64,000 nucleotides of DNA, from positions 12,028,001 through 12,092,000 of the forward strand of contig OZ234497.1 in the NCBI GenBank assembly GCA_965153455.1. The letters are read 5' to 3'. The stretch is from Sphagnum compactum. Its lineage: Eukaryota; Bryophyta; Sphagnopsida; Sphagnales. Shown in pieces: positions 60,500-64,000 of the stretch. Both the position numbers and the translations under genes were made by a program. Position 1 is the first letter of the stretch. Every line of letters starts with the position of its first letter. Under the pieces are notes generated by a model that saw only the letters and a program-made list of their open reading frames with translations, did no database searches and had not been told where the DNA came from.

Positions 60500-61765
60500 T
60501 GAAATAAAAAGGTTTGCTTGAGATTGTGCATGGGTTGAGATTATGGGGACCTTTTGAAATGTCAATTCATCAAACTCCACCAATGTGAACTTGCTCAAAA
60601 TTTTGAATAAATGTAGTGTGATTCACATTGTAGCCAAAACATCTCAAACACCAATTATTAGGTCCATAGATTGACTTGCCTCTTTCTCCATCTTATGTGA
60701 ATTGAAAAAATCTTGAAAATTGCAGGCAATCACTACGCAATGAAAAATAACTGTATTCTTTATCTAATCTTCGAATATCTCCTCATCATTTGAAATAAAG
60801 GTAAAATGATCATTATTAAAAGAGAAAAAACGGCTTTCACTTTAAGAAGATTTTTTTTGGTTTCAAATGAAAATGAAAAAAATTAATTTGGGAAAAATTC
60901 CTCCTTATATAACTTTCATGAAAATCTTGATTTACAGCCTAAAATTTCACACTTGAACGCATTCCTCTAAGGTTGATTTTTTACTTATCACTCTACATAC
61001 ACATAAAGCAAAACCCTAAAATTACATTTCTAAACATAAATTCATCACTAACTTGAATCCATGTTACCCATCCTAACTTCATAACTTCAATTCTAATATC
61101 AAAAACCACTTCAATTTCTAAAAATTAACCCTTCATTTGTGAAGCCAAACCTGAAGGCCAAAACAATAAAACTAGAACCCCATAGAACCCCATAGCCTTA
61201 ACTCTAATCCAAAACCTTACAAAATGAAGTTGAAAATTGAAACCCTAAACATACCAAACACAAGCTTAAAAACTAAACCCTGAAACCAAAGGTCTTAAAT
61301 CTTGACACCTAAATTCCAACCCCTAAATTCTAAAAGCAAAACCTTAAAAATAAAATCCTAAAAATACTAAACAAAACCCTTGAAAAAAAACCCTTAAACC
61401 AAGGATTAAAAACCCAAAACTCCAAGCCCAAAATTTCAAAAACTAAAAATAAAATCTAAAACCCTAAAAATACCAAAACCAAACTTGAAAAACTAAATCT
61501 TTAAAACCAAAGACCCTATACCCTAAAACTGTAAATCTGAAACTCCAACCCCAAAACCTTAAAAACTAAACACTAAAAGTGGAATTCTATAAATATTAAA
61601 CCCAAATTTTTAAAATGAAACCCTAAACTGAAAACTTCAACCCAAAAACTTTAAAAGCCAATTTTTTTATAAAAAAAACCCTAAAAATATCAACGCAAAC
61701 TCTAAAACCAAAAAACTTTAAACCGTAATCCCATAACCTATATCCTATACCCATAAAGTCCCATA
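60500..61765 (-). mobile_element. Third, decayed Harbinger-type copy
   Basis: The order matches arm A (same orientation): a segment with CAATTCATCAAACTCCACCA and GTGATTCACATTGTA (60560-60640, compare 16215-16285), a decayed N-terminal exon region (60720-60870), CCTCCTTATATAAC (60900-60913, TATA in minus sense; compare 16970-16985), then telomere-like CCCTAAAAATACC runs (61170-61760). The coding exon is no longer open, and no catalytic domain is present. Confidence 0.6.
61170..61760 (-). repeat. Telomere-like runs in the third copy
   Basis: AACCCTAAA, AAACCCTTGAAAA and CCCTAAAAATACCAAA words form a degenerate array. Confidence 0.7.
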
Positions 61766-63550
61766 ACCTTATATAGCCCCCCCATAGTCCCCCACCCCCA
61801 TAGCTCCCCAAGCCCGGGCAGCCTGAAACTGAAAAAAAAGATCTATTTTGATACCCCTTGCAAGAGTTCATGTTAAGGTTGAGAAGATGGTGCCTAACTT
61901 TTAATGACTTTATGGATAAAAATGAATAAGGCATAGAATTAAAAAGAGACATTGAAAGTGGGTCCCAAGAGAGCACCACCTTATTTGATCATGAGGCAAA
62001 GGAAGTAAGGGCATCTCCTTACACTTAATTCGGAAGAGTGGGAGGGGATCTTACACCAACAAAGTAGGCATAATTTCCCTCCGACTCTTAAGGAGTAGGC
62101 ATAATAGAGGCATGGGCATAAGGTACCCTTCAAACACACTATGGAGTTTTGGAACAAGAACAACATTTGTGCTGAGCCAATGAGGAGGAGTTGCCGCATA
62201 CATACATACATACATACATATTAGGTACATACATGCACCCAATGAGCTCTCAGTTTCTGGAGGGAGAAGGGGGAGAAAAAGGGGGGCAAAGATGGATGGA
62301 TGGATGGATGAATTCTTTTGAATTCTTGTTGTTCCCAACTAACCTAACATGTTCTACAGGGTTTTACAACTTTAGGACAACTTTCATTATTTACTAAAAG
62401 AATTCTTTTGGTGGAGGATTATGTAAATCCTAGCCTACTACTACTACTACTACTACTTCCCATTGGTACCTACCCCGCCCTCTTAGTATTAAAATTAAAA
62501 GATTTTATTTATTTTATATTTTTTATATTTTTTGCAGCCTATGAAAATCGAGGAGGTAACATGCATCCATCTCGATTCGGAGGGGCCCGATTTTTATTTT
62601 TTTTCGCCTTTGGGAAAGACATGGGCGAGTGGAAGGGGGTGGCGACAAGTTTCTGAATGATGCTCTCAATATCGTCGAAAGCATTATTCACAATACCCTC
62701 CCAATAGTTTGTCACAAGTTAGTTACGTACTAGTACGAGTATTTTTGTTGTCGATGCCTGCTAAATTGTCGGAAGTGACCATATGCAAGTTGATGCCATC
62801 GTGCAGGCCCCCCCCCTGTGCACTGCCTCCTCAACTGGGAGAAAATATTAATATTAATATTTTAAATGTTTTAAAATATTTCATTTAAGTCTTCAAAAGG
62901 GCACTTATACCATTGAAAGGGAATTTTGAATGCCTAAAAAAACAAAAAAACAAAAAAACAAAAAAAAAGAAAGTGCATAAAGTATTGTGCTAGAACCTTG
63001 TCTGTAAATACAATTACACATTGACTGTTACTTCACTCAAGATAACTAAGAAAAATAATTCAAACCACCAAATCAAGCAATTTCATTGGCCATAACTTTT
63101 TTTTTCCTGCACACCTACACACAAGCCTATTCAACACCCTCTGTATATAAGTAAACTCATATTATAACCCTTAATTTTTAATTTTTAAATTTAAAAATTA
63201 TATATCACACTTCTTATTTTTAATTGAAATCACCTATTTTGTAATTGCCTTTTTAGCTTGGATTCCAAGCTAGGCATAACAACCAATGAACCCACATGCA
63301 TGACAGAACAAACCTGTCCTAAAGTGTAGCGTAACACACCGTTCCGAGGGCATTACAGTGCATAAAGCACCGGTATAATTTCCCTTTTGTTTTTCTTTCC
63401 CTCGAGAAACTCACCAGGAGACTTTTTACAAAAAAGACATTGGTGTTTCCCAAAGAAAAATGCCCACAAAGCCAAATTACCCTCCCTCCAAGCTAAATTG
63501 TCATTTTGTTGGTGGGAGGTGTTTACATGCACATCTTTGTAACACTATTA
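61766..63550. other. Intergenic DNA with short microsatellites
   Basis: CATA repeats (62198-62220), GGAT repeats (62290-62309) and TAC repeats (62438-62456) are present. No gene is recognised; 62408-62656 and 62051-62338 are ORFs without motif. Confidence 0.5.
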
Positions 63551-63763
63551 TGGTGCATTCACATTTGATGTTAAGTCATTGTTAAATGAAAATCTAGGTG
63601 GCGTCCAAGGTGGCATGCAATGTTAAATAAGTGATAGTTTAATGTTAAGTGAATGTTAATTTAGCATAAAATTTTCATGGTAACTAGGTTTAGGTCCTAA
63701 ATGACTAACATGATGTTAGGGTACTCAACACTAGAATCCCTAACACCAAGTGTGAATGCACCT
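63551..63763. mobile_element. Tourist-like MITE with TTA target-site repeat
   Basis: GGTGCATTCACATTTGATGT at 63552 pairs with the reverse complement of the segment ending at 63762 (about 22 bp, two mismatches in the matched stretch). Flanking TTA (63548-63550 and 63764-63766) fits the three-base duplication of PIF/Harbinger-derived MITEs. Inside are several ATGTTAA words. A diverged duplicate of the flanks at about 63811-63855 lacks the insertion and shows the empty site. Confidence 0.75.
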
Positions 63764-64000
63764 TTACGCTTGGAAAATGATCACCCAAGGTCTCTCTAGT
63801 CGCTAGATGCATGCATGTTTGTAACACCATTTCTCTTGGAAAATGGTCATCTAATCTCAAGACTATTTTCAGCCTAGGATACGTACTTCAACTTTGAAGT
63901 TCACTCTCCAAAGACTATGTCATGGTAGGAGTCACACTCATAGTTTCGTAAACCGTTTTGTTGAACACATTGAGTTATTCTAACACCTTGGAGATTTGAT

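Overview
The window is nuclear DNA of a land plant. It carries three intron-containing genes typical of plants (an autophagy WD40 protein, a CER1/CER3 wax-alkane protein and an oligopeptide transporter), all with GT-AG introns. Between them lie tens of kilobases of AT-rich, transposon-derived DNA with degenerate plant-telomere-like (TTTAGGG) runs. The low gene density, decayed DNA transposons and mixed CER1/CER3 character suggest a large, repeat-rich genome, possibly a non-flowering vascular plant (gymnosperm, fern or lycophyte). I cannot settle the lineage from sequence alone.

Layout. 1-1742 (+): 3' part of an ATG18/WIPI-type gene. 1743-12900: AT-rich DNA without recognisable genes, holding a 0.5 kb polypurine satellite, an ACATGTGAAGACAAC minisatellite and a partly palindromic GGCTAAACTAA array. 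12905-40435: a large nested transposon block. Its backbone is two related PIF/Harbinger-type elements in opposite orientation (arm A about 12905-18067, arm B about 29777-40435). Arm B keeps a broken DDE transposase. Both arms keep an N-terminal exon, a psq-like helix-turn-helix ORF and a zinc-finger-like ORF. Inside or beside the arms lie a 4.9 kb hAT element (24760-29676) with 8 bp target-site repeats, a 2.47 kb insertion with TG...CA ends (29933-32399), a 191 bp triplication, a second hAT-like remnant and two members of an unrecognised small-ORF family (19375 and 31467).

40936-46921 (+): a complete 11-exon CER1/CER3-like gene (634 codons) for cuticular alkane formation. 48530-54082 (-): a complete 12-exon oligopeptide transporter gene (772 codons), with a probable 5'-UTR intron reaching about 55553. 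The two genes are convergent, with about 1.6 kb between their stop codons. 55800-64000: AT-rich DNA with an 80 bp-period tandem array, a perfect 119 bp hAT-type MITE (59755-59873, 8 bp target-site repeats), a third decayed Harbinger-type copy (about 60500-61760) and a Tourist-like MITE (63551-63763) whose empty site survives in a neighbouring duplicate.

The three host genes have no evident shared pathway. I found no CRISPR array, bacterial operon or rRNA/tRNA gene. The most distinctive material is the inverted Harbinger pair with its accessory ORFs, the small-ORF family, and the MITEs with readable insertion sites.
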